From Paenibacillus ehimensis NBRC 15659 (GTDB taxonomy: Bacteria > Bacillota > Bacilli > Paenibacillales > NBRC-103111), in assembly GCF_004000785.1 (NCBI RefSeq), contig NZ_BILX01000017.1, forward strand, positions 42,821 to 106,820: a DNA stretch of 64,000 nt, in the 5' to 3' direction. A model generated the notes under the pieces. The model was not told the DNA's origin, searched no databases, and saw nothing but the letters and a program-made list of their open reading frames with translations. A program made the translations under genes and the position numbers. Shown here piece after piece: positions 17,650 to 26,515 of this stretch; within the stretch, counting starts at the first letter, position 1, and each line of letters starts with the position of its first letter.

Positions 17650-18267
17650 ATGCAAACGACTGTATATTTAACCCGGCACGGTCAAACGGAATGGAATTTG
17701 AAAAAGCAAATGCAAGGCCATCTGGATTCTCCTCTTACCGAATACGGTATGCAGCAAGCGGAATGGTTGAAGGAGCGTTTGGAGAATGTCCATTTCGACG
17801 CCATTTATTCCAGCTCCAGCCCCAGGGCATTCAGCACGGCTCGAATTCTCTCGGGAAATCGCCCGGTACAAATCTCAACGCTCGATTCGCTCAAAGAAAT
17901 TCATATGGGGCTATGGGAAGGTCAACAAGTTGACCATATTCAACAACAATTTCCCAATGAATACGATCATTTTTTCAATGCGCCGCATTTGTACCGTCCC
18001 ACAGGTCGTGGAGAAACCTATTCGGAATTGCTCGAAAGGACGATCCCCACACTTAACCATATCCTTGCAGAGCATAAAGGCAAGCAAGTGCTTGTTGTAA
18101 CTCACCGGATCACTTTAAAAGTCGTGATGAGTTATTTTATGGGGAAGCAGCTGCATGAGATTGGAGGCATGTCCGACATCCACCCGACTGCCCTGTGCAA
18201 AATAAGGATGAATGACGATATACCCAAAGTCGAATTGTACGGCGACACCTCTCACTATCGGGAATAA
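17650..18267 (+). CDS. Histidine phosphatase (phosphoglycerate mutase-like) protein
   Basis: Branch-1 histidine phosphatase: LTRHGQTEWNLKKQMQG contains the phospho-accepting histidine (RHG), the acid loop is IHMGLWEGQ, and the second catalytic histidine is in VVTHRITLKVV. The 205-aa size matches GpmB/CobC/PhoE-type phosphatases. The physiological substrate cannot be told. SD GAGGAGG precedes the ATG. It probably shares a transcript with the aldolase-like gene upstream. Confidence 0.88.
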   Translation: MQTTVYLTRHGQTEWNLKKQMQGHLDSPLTEYGMQQAEWLKERLENVHFDAIYSSSSPRAFSTARILSGNRPVQISTLDSLKEIHMGLWEGQQVDHIQQQFPNEYDHFFNAPHLYRPTGRGETYSELLERTIPTLNHILAEHKGKQVLVVTHRITLKVVMSYFMGKQLHEIGGMSDIHPTALCKIRMNDDIPKVELYGDTSHYRE

Positions 18268-18356
18268 TCCGGCGAGCAGGGTTTAACATCAAGCGGCGGC
18301 AACCGGAACGTTTTTCTAAGTATAAGACGGTATTCCCGGAAGCTGCCGACCTTGTG

Positions 18357-18665
18357 TTATTCCGATAATTGTTCGGTATTTATGATATGTTTAATTTCAT
18401 GGTCTTCCGAAATTTTTGGTAAAAGCTGCTCCGGTTCAATAAATTCCTCGCCGGGAATCGTTATTTCCGCCCGGGCAACTTTGACGTTCAACCCTAATTC
18501 TTCGGTAAATTCCCGAATAGCCGTTTTGCCCGTCTCCTCGTTAATCTCTCCTCTTCCGCCGGGCAAAACCCATGCATTGCCTTTCTTGGTCTTATGCAGC
18601 AATATTTTGATCCAAGTGAAATGAAATCGATTTATGATCACATAAGTACTCCAAGAAATCTTCAT
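18357..18665 (-). pseudogene. Nudix hydrolase fragment
   Basis: The Nudix box is complete (GRGEINEETGKTAIREFTEE, with the REXXEE core) after AWVLPGG. However, the expected first beta strands are missing: the sequence before ILLHKTKKGNAWV does not look like a Nudix N-terminus, and the frame starts inside the 3' part of the neighbouring 78-aa gene. At 102 residues it is shorter than most Nudix proteins. It is probably a 5'-truncated gene joined to foreign DNA. A short functional Nudix protein remains possible. Confidence 0.5.
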
Positions 18666-18828
18666 AGTTTAAAATCTGATGCAATTCCAATATAACTTTA
18701 TTATTTGTTTCTTTGTAGAATAAGGTACTTAAAATTATGTGCAAATAAACCGTACTTTCGTCTCGAAGTTCTAATGCGGTAATCACAGCGTCATGGTAAA
18801 TATACTTTAGCTCTCGTTTATCTTTCAT
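18592..18828 (-). CDS. Small hypothetical protein
   Basis: 78 residues, no recognised domain. It starts MKDKRELKYIYHDAVI and alternates short strands and helices. Its ATG overlaps the stop of the upstream 175-aa gene as ATGA, so translation is probably coupled. Its 3' end overlaps the Nudix fragment in another frame, which suggests the natural C-terminus may have been replaced by a rearrangement. The base composition is AT-rich relative to the core genome. Confidence 0.5.
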   Translation of the reverse strand: MKDKRELKYIYHDAVITALELRDESTVYLHIILSTLFYKETNNKVILELHQILNYEDFLEYLCDHKSISFHLDQNIAA

Positions 18829-19352
18829 AAATTACCCTTACCGTTTATTTTGGTTATGTACTGAAACAAATTTGGAATTGGCGTTATGTTTAATCGCTCT
18901 TGTAACCGTTCCGAAATAAAATGAATCTCATGCTGTCTTGAGACAATGCTGTCTTTATAATGTTTCTCGAGATCTTCCACCATATCGGACTCCTTTTGAT
19001 ACCTATCGAACCTCTCCAAAATATAAAATTCTTTAAGCGTCAGAAAGATCGAAAAAAGATCTCGAATATGCTCCGCAACCAGCTTTACAGGATGATCAAA
19101 CATCATCGGTTGAATAAATAAGACCGGAGCCTTGTCCAAGTCTTTAATAGTGCCGTTCTTCGTATCAAAGGCAAAATGGTCGCCGCCCATGCCAGTGAAA
19201 GCAAAAACTATAGCATCTTTTGGCGTACAGTTGTAGTTAGATCCTTCTTCCCTGCAAATATCAATGCCGATATAATACCCAAGAGACAGGTTGTATTCTT
19301 TCCTCAACTCATCGTCTAAATGAATTAAGCTTATTATCGTTTTGGAATTCAA
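18825..19352 (-). CDS. Hypothetical protein, SUKH-like look
   Basis: About 175 residues. The middle (PKDAIVFAFTGMGGDHFAFD, then APVLFIQPMMFDHPVKLVAE) has the feel of SUKH/Smi1-type immunity and housekeeping proteins, where such segments precede a helical C-terminus, but I cannot confirm the family. The frame is open to ATG 19385, yet TTG 19352 has a GGGAGG SD seven bases upstream and is the better start. It is coupled to the 78-aa gene that follows. Confidence 0.55.
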   Translation of the reverse strand: MNSKTIISLIHLDDELRKEYNLSLGYYIGIDICREEGSNYNCTPKDAIVFAFTGMGGDHFAFDTKNGTIKDLDKAPVLFIQPMMFDHPVKLVAEHIRDLFSIFLTLKEFYILERFDRYQKESDMVEDLEKHYKDSIVSRQHEIHFISERLQERLNITPIPNLFQYITKINGKGNL

Positions 19353-19602
19353 GTTGATTCCTCCCTTGCATCGGTTTGCTTGCATTTAACAACGATTCGG
19401 CAAACCGCTTCTTTCTTGTATTCTCGATTGCAAAGCCAAAAACCTCTACCGATACACTTCATGTGGACAAAGCACAAAGCTGATGCTCCAAACATTTACA
19501 AAAGAACAGTGCTGTCTGCTGGAGCAGCCGAATACTGCATGGCAAGCAGTCGCCCCGCCCGACCTCGCTCATCCACATCTATCTCCAGCAGAACTTCACC
19601 GT

Positions 19603-21366
19603 TCAGGACCGCCTGTCTTGTTCAGTCATGCCCGCTTTCGTGATATGCCAGCTTCGGGCGCGCTCATACTGGCCATAGAGACGGGCAAAGATACCGCCTG
19701 CCTGACGAAGCTCCGCCGGCGTCCCGGTTTCGGCGACCCGTCCCCCGTCGAGCGCGATCACGTGATCGGCGGCAGCAAGCGTCGATGGACGGTGGGCGAT
19801 GACGATTACGGTCCGGTTCGGATCCCGCGCCAAGCCCGCGATGGCTTCGGCAATGGCGCGCTCGTTCGCAGGATCGAGCGCGGATGCCGCTTCGTCGATG
19901 AGTACGATGCGGGCTTTCTTGAGAAAGGCGCGCGCAATAGACACACGTTGACGTTCGCCGCCGGACAATTGACCGCCAGCTTCACCGACACGGGTGTTCC
20001 ACCCATGAGGCAGACGGTCGATGACCTCTTCAAGACGGGCAGAGCGGGCTGCCTCGGTAAGTTCCTCGCGTGTGGCGTCCGGCCGGGCAATCCGCAGGTT
20101 CTCTTCGATGGTATCATCGAAGAGGTAGACGTCCTGAAACACGACAGCAATGTCGTTCAACAAGACGCTGTGGTCGAGCTCGCGAACGTCAACCCCGCCG
20201 ACGCATACGCTTCCGGCATCGGCATCGAAGAACCGGGCGATGAGCCGCGTCACGGTAGTCTTGCCTGAGCCCGATGGCCCGACCAGCGCCGTGGTACTGC
20301 CGGGACGACAATGAAACGTCACATGGGATAAAGCGGGCGTGTCGCCGTAGGAGAAGGTCACGTCTTTGAACTCTACGCCAGCATGCCTAAGTTGGTTCAC
20401 GGGTTTTGCGCTAACCGGGAGCGCGGGGGTATCCAGGATGGACTGGATGCGTCCGACGGCGTTCTGCATCGCGTGCAGCGCTCCGATAAGCTCGATGAGA
20501 TTGCCGAGAGGCTCCATAAACCGCACCGCAAGTACAAGCAAGGCAATCGTTTTCGGAACAGAAAGCGTTCCGCTCAGGAACAAGTGCACGCCGACGACAA
20601 TGATGGCGATGAAGCCTCCCATCACGACAGCGATAAAGGACAGGTCGGGCAGCATGGAACGGCTGAGCCCACGACGGTAAACCAGACGGTGTTCGTCCAA
20701 CGCCTCCCGCATCCGCATACTGCCCGTGCGGCCCTGCCCTGCTGCTCGCAATACCGATTGAGCCTGACCAAGCTCGATAGCGCGTCCGGCGATCTCCCTG
20801 TTTGCTTCTTCCAGCTCGGCGTCCGCGATGCCAGCGATACGGCCCGCACGACGTAAAGTGAGAAGCGCAAACGGAATAATCGCGAGGAACACCAGGGCCA
20901 TACGCCATTCAATTGTAAAGGCAACCGCGATGATCGTGATCGGAACAAGCGCAGAGGTGATCGCGGGCAGCCCGATCGTTATCCCCAAATGTGCGGCCAT
21001 GCCTACATCCGCCGTGACTGCACGGGCGAGACGGGACTTGCGTTCGGAAGTGAACCAGCCCAGCGGCAGGGTTACGATATGTCTCATTACATGGTGGCGA
21101 AGCCCGGCAGCCAGGTCTATGCTGGCATCGAACCCGACGGGTGTCGCGATGACAGTGAGCACCCAATAGACGATGAGACCGATCGCACCGACGATCAACC
21201 ACGGGCTTGCTGCCGCGAAGTCGGGTTTGGGTTGCAGCAGCGCTGTCAGGATCGGTACCAGCAGCCCGAGGAGAAGTCCTTGCAGGATCGCGAGGACGGT
21301 CTGCAGCGCTCCCATGCGCATGAACAGCTTCGGATTGGGCCATAGCCGATAGAGGTTGCGGATCAT
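19603..21366 (-). CDS. Exporter-fold ABC half-transporter, YbtQ/IrtB-like
   Basis: Six membrane helices (residues about 10-300) fused to an ATPase: Walker A GPSGSGKTTV, signature LSGGERQRVS, Walker B IVLIDEAASALD, H-loop IAHRPSTL. Half-transporters of this type that sit in pairs beside metal-uptake genes (YbtP/YbtQ, IrtA/IrtB) import or handle ferric siderophores despite the exporter fold. ATG 21366 has SD AAAGGAG and overlaps the stop of the partner gene by four bases (ATGA). The coding sequence looks more GC-rich than the flanks. A true drug or peptide exporter is the alternative. Confidence 0.85.
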   Translation of the reverse strand: MIRNLYRLWPNPKLFMRMGALQTVLAILQGLLLGLLVPILTALLQPKPDFAAASPWLIVGAIGLIVYWVLTVIATPVGFDASIDLAAGLRHHVMRHIVTLPLGWFTSERKSRLARAVTADVGMAAHLGITIGLPAITSALVPITIIAVAFTIEWRMALVFLAIIPFALLTLRRAGRIAGIADAELEEANREIAGRAIELGQAQSVLRAAGQGRTGSMRMREALDEHRLVYRRGLSRSMLPDLSFIAVVMGGFIAIIVVGVHLFLSGTLSVPKTIALLVLAVRFMEPLGNLIELIGALHAMQNAVGRIQSILDTPALPVSAKPVNQLRHAGVEFKDVTFSYGDTPALSHVTFHCRPGSTTALVGPSGSGKTTVTRLIARFFDADAGSVCVGGVDVRELDHSVLLNDIAVVFQDVYLFDDTIEENLRIARPDATREELTEAARSARLEEVIDRLPHGWNTRVGEAGGQLSGGERQRVSIARAFLKKARIVLIDEAASALDPANERAIAEAIAGLARDPNRTVIVIAHRPSTLAAADHVIALDGGRVAETGTPAELRQAGGIFARLYGQYERARSWHITKAGMTEQDRRS

Positions 21367-23189
21367 AAAGATTCTCCTTTCTGTTGAGCCCGCCACATGC
21401 GTGCGTACAGTCCGTCGCGGGCGAGAAGCTCGTCGTGAGTGCCGCGCTCGACGAGATGGCCGTCGTCCAGAACAAGGATCTGGTCGGCGTTCTTGATCGT
21501 GTGGAGCCGGTGTGCGATGACGATCACGGTCTTGCCGACCGCGAGTTCGGCCAGCGCGTCCTGAACGGCTGTCTCGCCGTCGGGATCGAGCGAGGCGGTG
21601 GCCTCGTCCAGCACGATGATAGGCGCTCCGGATAGGATGGCACGAGCGATCGTCAACCGCTGCCTCTCCCCGCCTGACAATCCGCCGCCTCCTGCACCGA
21701 GAATCGTATCGTAACCGCGGGGGAGGCGTTCAATGACATGATGGATATGGGCCGCACGGGCAGCCTCGCGCACTTCCTCGTCACTTGCTCCGGGACGCCC
21801 GATGCGGATATTCTCAGTCACCGTATCGCGCAGCAGGACGACGTCCTGAAAAACAAGCGACATCGACGACAGCAGCGTCTCCGAGGAGATGTCCCGTACA
21901 TCGGCGCCGCCGATGCGGATCGCGCCGCCGGTCACATCGTAGAACCGCGGCAGCAGGTTGGCCAGCGTGGACTTGCCGGCTCCGGACGGGCCGACGAGTG
22001 CCGTGACGGTTCCAGGCTCGCAGACCGCACTGATGTCGGTTAGTGCGTTGGTGACACCGTCGTACGAAAAGAAGACGTGATCCAGCTCAATCCTGTGCCC
22101 CGCGGGCTGCTTGGGCTGAGCAGGCTCAGGAAGTGGCTCGCGGGAGAGAAGATCCTCGATGTGGCTCGCGGCGAGCCGCCCTTTTCGCACGCCTTGCGAG
22201 CCTTGAATCGCCGGCATAATGGACGTAGGCAGGCCGATTCCGACGACGAGGAACGGCAGCAGATCCGCCATTGTGAGCCAGTCCTTGCTCACGAACCACA
22301 GTCCGGCGACCATGACCGCACCTAGCACTGTCATCTCGGAAGACAGCAACCGCGATGCCGCCGAGCTGTACCGGGTTTCGGTCACCCAGATGCGCATCGC
22401 GACAGTATGCTCATGTACCGCAGCGGCAAACCGGTCCATGATTCGTCCGCCGGTGCCGAACGCTTTGACAACGGGAATACCGTCCGCATATTCCACGCTC
22501 GCGGCGCTGATACGCCTTTCCGCAGCAAGCAGACGGGCCATGTGCGTGCTTATCGAGCGCATCGCGATTTGGTAACAAATTCCCATGAGCAGCAGCACGG
22601 CCATGGTGATCAACGCCATCCTCCAGTCTACAAACACCAGATAGGTGAAGCCGACAACGATCGCTATGACCGCGCCGACCACCTGTCCGAGCGCATGCGC
22701 GATCAGCTCATGCATCTCTTCAAGGTCATTGGTCATCCGCTTCTTTACGGCACCGGAACCGCTCGCGCGAATCCAGCCCAGCGGCAGAACGCCTAGTTGC
22801 CGTATAATCCGCACCCGGATGTCGTGCAGCAATGCCGCGTCTGCGTAATGACCCAACCGCGATGACGCAAACACCATCACCAGGCGCAAGCACGCACCGC
22901 CCATCCCGATGCCGACCCAAGTCCACACGGTGGCGGCTGCACCGGCAGCCGGGGCGGTGAGCAGAACCCGAGCGATCTCCGCAACGGCAATGTATGGAGC
23001 AAAGCCGGCAGCGGCGCCAATGGCCGAGAGCAGGGCGCAGACAAACAGCTGGGTACGAACCGGCCGCAGCAAACGCGCCAGCGCGTCGGAACGCACGAGA
23101 CGTTGGTCTTCTTCTCCGGCGAACGGACCGGAACGGTCTTCTGACGCCGGAAGCTTGCGCTTTTCGTGTGGTACACTTTCATTGTTCAT
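21363..23189 (-). CDS. Exporter-fold ABC half-transporter, YbtP/IrtA-like
   Basis: A charged N-terminal tail of about 35 residues, then six membrane helices and an ATPase with Walker A GPSGAGKSTL, signature LSGGERQRLT, Walker B IIVLDEATASLD and H-loop IAHRLHTI. It probably forms a heterodimer with the product of the next gene, to which it is translationally coupled. ATG 23189 (SD AAGGGAG) is preferred to 23213. A TATAGC-type palindrome 69 bases upstream matches the site before marR, so it is probably controlled with the Nik-type importer. It has the same GC-rich character as its partner. Confidence 0.85.
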   Translation of the reverse strand: MNNESVPHEKRKLPASEDRSGPFAGEEDQRLVRSDALARLLRPVRTQLFVCALLSAIGAAAGFAPYIAVAEIARVLLTAPAAGAAATVWTWVGIGMGGACLRLVMVFASSRLGHYADAALLHDIRVRIIRQLGVLPLGWIRASGSGAVKKRMTNDLEEMHELIAHALGQVVGAVIAIVVGFTYLVFVDWRMALITMAVLLLMGICYQIAMRSISTHMARLLAAERRISAASVEYADGIPVVKAFGTGGRIMDRFAAAVHEHTVAMRIWVTETRYSSAASRLLSSEMTVLGAVMVAGLWFVSKDWLTMADLLPFLVVGIGLPTSIMPAIQGSQGVRKGRLAASHIEDLLSREPLPEPAQPKQPAGHRIELDHVFFSYDGVTNALTDISAVCEPGTVTALVGPSGAGKSTLANLLPRFYDVTGGAIRIGGADVRDISSETLLSSMSLVFQDVVLLRDTVTENIRIGRPGASDEEVREAARAAHIHHVIERLPRGYDTILGAGGGGLSGGERQRLTIARAILSGAPIIVLDEATASLDPDGETAVQDALAELAVGKTVIVIAHRLHTIKNADQILVLDDGHLVERGTHDELLARDGLYARMWRAQQKGESL

Positions 23190-23257
23190 GATTTCTCCCT
23201 TCCGGTGCTTCAAGCACCTTGCCCAAAATTTCTGCTTCTATCTTACCCGCAAAAAAG

Positions 23258-23277
23258 ACTATAGCTGCTATACACTT
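23258..23277. promoter_or_regulatory. MarR-type operator before the ABC half-transporter pair
   Basis: Contains CTATAGCTGCTATA, a near-perfect dyad of the form TATAGC-N2-CTATA shared with sites at 28427 and 28951. It lies between the binding-protein stop (23313) and the half-transporter start (23189), so the pair has its own control point. Binding by the nearby MarR protein is inferred from the shared motif. Confidence 0.6.
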
Positions 23278-23312
23278 GGAGCATACTGCCCCGTCACCTC
23301 CAACCTTGTGCC

Positions 23313-24923
23313 TTATTTCAACGAAATCGCGGCAATGTCAATATAGGCAAGCTGCCCGTTGAAGGTATAGTCCTTGATTTTAGACTTGTTGTACACAGCC
23401 ACTTCTTTCGTGTAGGAAAGCGGAAGCAGTATGGCGTTATCGTGAATCTCGCGCAGGATAAAATCATAGGTTTTCCGGATTTCATTCCGGTCGACAGTGA
23501 CGTTCAGCGCATTGATGATCTTGCTTCCATCCTCGACCAGTTCAAGCGCTTGAGCTGCCGCATAGTTGGACTTTTGGCCAGGCTTCATGTTGGTTATGGA
23601 CGTATACGGATCCCAAGCACTCCCGTATGTCATGCCGTATGCTATTGTAAAATTGTTGTTTTGCAATTCGGAATAATAAGCCGTCATCTCCATACCGTTC
23701 AGCCTAATATCCATCCCGATCTCTTTCCACTGTGCGGCCACGGCGAGCATAAGATCGTCAACCATGGTATTGTCCTTCGAATAAAGAATTTCGCCCTTCA
23801 AGGAAACGCCGTCCTTTTCCCGGACCCCATCGCCGTTGGAATCAACCCAACCTGCCTCCTCCAACAATGCGATTGCTTTTTGCTTGTCATGGCCGTAAGG
23901 CTCGAGTTTCACGTCGCAATAAGGCAGCGCCGGATCAAAGATGCTGTCCGCTTTGGCTTCGATTCCTGATAGTATGCTTTCGGAAATCCGCTGCTTATCA
24001 AGAGCATAGCTCGCCGCCAGACGAACATTCCGGTCGTTAAAAGGCGCTTTGGAAACGTTAAACCCAAAGTATCGAGTGTAGTTAATCCCTTCGGAGACAA
24101 GTGTCCCGTAGCCGCTTGCCTTCATCTCGTTCAATCCGTCGTAAGTGATTTGCCTGGTTCCCACGATGAGATCCACTTCTCCGTTACGCAAGGCCAGCAG
24201 TCTTGCATCATTGTCGGGAATCACCTTGACATGAAAGCGATCCGTCTCAGGCTCCTTTCCCCAATAGTGCGGATTTTTGACAAAGGTGTACGTCGTCCCG
24301 TCCGTATCTCCTTTATACATGTAGGGACCCGTGCCCAGAGTGGATGTTTTCAAGTCGTCCTTAACGGTCCCGTCCTCATGGAACGCATGCGGGGATACCA
24401 TAGCCATCGGATGGATCAATGTAAAATCCTTCAGCACCCCATAATACGGAGCGGTCAAATGCACTTCTATCGTATGCGGGTCCACAACGACGATCCGCTT
24501 GAACAAGGTAGTCACAGTTCCATAACTGCCATTGGCTTTCCCCAGATTTTGAGGGATGACCTCCAGATTTCTCTTGACCGCTTCGGCATCAAACACCGTT
24601 CCGTCGGAAAACTTTACATTCTTCCGCAAATGAAACGTATACGCCAACCCGTCATTCGATATATCCCAGCTTTCCGCAAGGCCGGGAACAAACTCGCCGT
24701 CCTTGTAATTGACAAGGGTTTCGTAGAAATTGTACATGTAGAACGCAGGTCCGTAATTGGTGTTCACTACGAACGTCTCAATCGGATAAAAACCGCCCGC
24801 AAAATTCCACCCCTCGCTCACGGTTATTTCACGGGCCGTATCATTACGATCGGACCGAGAGCAAGCGGCCAGGGCCGTCAGCAGCAGCGCGGCAGTCACT
24901 AGTACCGTAACAGTTTTCTTCAC
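23313..24923 (-). CDS. NikA/OppA-family substrate-binding lipoprotein
   Basis: Cluster C solute-binding protein. The lipobox is LLTALAAC in a signal peptide starting at GTG 24923, which has an AAGGA SD; the frame to 24980 is only open sequence. The body matches NikA-type proteins along its length: LAESWDISNDGLAYTFHLR, VKFSDGTVFDAEAVKRNL, APYYGVLKDF, LGTGPY, then FDPALPY and ALLEEAGW. NikA-like proteins carry Ni or metal-metallophore complexes; OppA-like ones carry peptides. The gene overlaps the 3' end of the ATPase gene by 80 bases and is last in the importer operon, an uncommon order. Confidence 0.85.
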   Translation of the reverse strand: MKKTVTVLVTAALLLTALAACSRSDRNDTAREITVSEGWNFAGGFYPIETFVVNTNYGPAFYMYNFYETLVNYKDGEFVPGLAESWDISNDGLAYTFHLRKNVKFSDGTVFDAEAVKRNLEVIPQNLGKANGSYGTVTTLFKRIVVVDPHTIEVHLTAPYYGVLKDFTLIHPMAMVSPHAFHEDGTVKDDLKTSTLGTGPYMYKGDTDGTTYTFVKNPHYWGKEPETDRFHVKVIPDNDARLLALRNGEVDLIVGTRQITYDGLNEMKASGYGTLVSEGINYTRYFGFNVSKAPFNDRNVRLAASYALDKQRISESILSGIEAKADSIFDPALPYCDVKLEPYGHDKQKAIALLEEAGWVDSNGDGVREKDGVSLKGEILYSKDNTMVDDLMLAVAAQWKEIGMDIRLNGMEMTAYYSELQNNNFTIAYGMTYGSAWDPYTSITNMKPGQKSNYAAAQALELVEDGSKIINALNVTVDRNEIRKTYDFILREIHDNAILLPLSYTKEVAVYNKSKIKDYTFNGQLAYIDIAAISLK

Positions 24924-25728
24924 GATCGTCCTTCTCCTTTCCGATAGGATGAACCGGTGATTTCGGCGGAAGCGAGTCAATCAGCAGCCTGGAATAAGCA
25001 TGGCGGAAATCGGCATATGAAGCGGCATTCTCAATGTGCTCGACGATCGCGCCCTCTTTCATCACGAAGATGTTATCCGCCATATAGAGCGCCGCATCGA
25101 TGTCGTGGGTAATAAACAAAAACGCACCCAAGCCCGCTTTTTTTAGCCCTAAAATCAAATCAAGGATCTGCTTTCTAACCGTCACATCCAGCCCGCTTAC
25201 CGACTCGTCAAATACGATGAATTTCGGGGAAACGCTCATCGCCCTGGCGATGCAGACTCTCTTCAACTGCCCGCCGCTTAATTCATGAGGCAATCGCTCC
25301 AGCTGCGCCGCAGATAGCTGCACTTGGTCCGCTAATTCCAAGACCTTGCTGCGCTCTTCAAATCTGTTCAGATCCGTCAAGCATCGGATGGGCTCCGCTA
25401 TCGAATCATAGACCCTGCGCCGAGGGTCAAGCGCACCTTGGGCGTTTTGCAGCACCAACTGAATTTTCGCTCTTTTCAAGCGAAGTTCTTTGGGGCGCAT
25501 GGCAGCAACGTTTTTTCCATCGAACCGGATCTCTCCGCTTGTCGGCCGTTCGACACCTACCAACATCCGGGCCAGCGTGCTTTTGCCGCTGCCGCTTTCC
25601 CCTACGAGGGCGTAGCTTGTATGGCGGTCAAGCGACAGGGATACCTGCTTTAAGGCATCGACCGGTATTTTATTCCCGCGCTTGTCTTTGGCCATATATC
25701 GTTTGGATACATTGTCCATCTCAATCAT
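24844..25728 (-). CDS. ABC importer ATPase, NikE/DppF type
   Basis: Walker A GESGSGKSTLAR, Q-loop VLQNAQGALDPRR, signature LSGGQLKRVC, Walker B FIVFDESVSGLD and H-loop ITHDIDAALY mark the second ATPase of a dipeptide/nickel importer. ATG 25728 has a GGGAGG SD and overlaps the previous gene by eight bases; the frame to 25806 is only an extension. The C-terminus runs through the start of the binding-protein gene for 80 bases and ends in a low-complexity tail, which hints at a read-through or a lost stop. Confidence 0.87.
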   Translation of the reverse strand: MIEMDNVSKRYMAKDKRGNKIPVDALKQVSLSLDRHTSYALVGESGSGKSTLARMLVGVERPTSGEIRFDGKNVAAMRPKELRLKRAKIQLVLQNAQGALDPRRRVYDSIAEPIRCLTDLNRFEERSKVLELADQVQLSAAQLERLPHELSGGQLKRVCIARAMSVSPKFIVFDESVSGLDVTVRKQILDLILGLKKAGLGAFLFITHDIDAALYMADNIFVMKEGAIVEHIENAASYADFRHAYSRLLIDSLPPKSPVHPIGKEKDDREENCYGTSDCRAAADGPGRLLSVRS

Positions 25729-26515
25729 GGCGATCCTCCCTTGCCAGAATACTGGCCGCCAGCAGCTCCTTCGTATACGGTTCCCGGGGGGCGGCAAAAA
25801 TGTCATACACGGTACCGCTTTCGATAATTTCCCCCTTCCGCATGACGATCATTTCGTCCGCGAGCTTTGCCGCAACGCCAAAATCATGGGTAACAAGAAG
25901 CAGCCCGATGCCGCTTCTCTTCATTTTTTCGAGTTCGTTCAGAATAATGCTTTGATTGTTGACATCCAATGCGGTGGTGGCTTCGTCTGCGATAATGATT
26001 TCCGGCCCGTTAATCAGGGACAGCGCAATCATAATCCTTTGCAGCATGCCCCCGCTCAACTCATACGGGTAGCTGTTCATCAACTGCTCGCAGCGGGGCA
26101 GATTCATGTTTTCAAGGGCGAGGACCCCGGAAGCGTAAGCGTCCCGCCTGCTTATTTGTTGATGAGCCCTTATCGTTTCCACGATTTGCGCCCCGATTTT
26201 GGCCGTCGGATCAAACGCCGTCATCGGGTTTTGCACAATCATGGCGATTTTGGTTCCGCATAACGCCCGAATCCGTTTATCATCCATTGAGATTGGTTTT
26301 TCCTCTCCGTATTGCATATTTCCGGATACCCGAAACCTGCTCGCATCGAGAAGCTGCATTATGGCCTTGCACGTCATAGTCTTACCGCTTCCACTTTCAC
26401 CGACAATAGCCAGCGCCGTACCTGCCCGAAGCGTAAAGCTTACGTTGTTGACAATAGGCTGGGCTGTACGCTTGAGAGCAACACACAAGCCGCTGACTTC
26501 TAACAATTTGTTCAT
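25721..26515 (-). CDS. ABC importer ATPase, NikD/DppD type
   Basis: Walker A GESGSGKTMTCK, Q-loop IVQNPMTAFDPT, signature LSGGMLQRIM, Walker B IIIADEATTALD and H-loop VTHDFGVAA. At 264 residues it lacks the longer oligopeptide-binding C-terminal extension seen in many DppD proteins, which is typical for NikD. Its start overlaps the stop of the permease gene by four bases. It is a partner of the second ATPase in energising the two permeases. Confidence 0.88.
   Translation of the reverse strand: MNKLLEVSGLCVALKRTAQPIVNNVSFTLRAGTALAIVGESGSGKTMTCKAIMQLLDASRFRVSGNMQYGEEKPISMDDKRIRALCGTKIAMIVQNPMTAFDPTAKIGAQIVETIRAHQQISRRDAYASGVLALENMNLPRCEQLMNSYPYELSGGMLQRIMIALSLINGPEIIIADEATTALDVNNQSIILNELEKMKRSGIGLLLVTHDFGVAAKLADEMIVMRKGEIIESGTVYDIFAAPREPYTKELLAASILAREDRHD

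Noticed and set aside
19483..20268. 261-codon rightward frame over the ABC half-transporter
   Set aside because: Antisense shadow of the ATPase domain.
23313..24923. Calling the binding protein nickel-specific
   Set aside because: It is NikA-like by eye, but OppA-like and metallophore-binding members share these motifs; the metal cannot be read.
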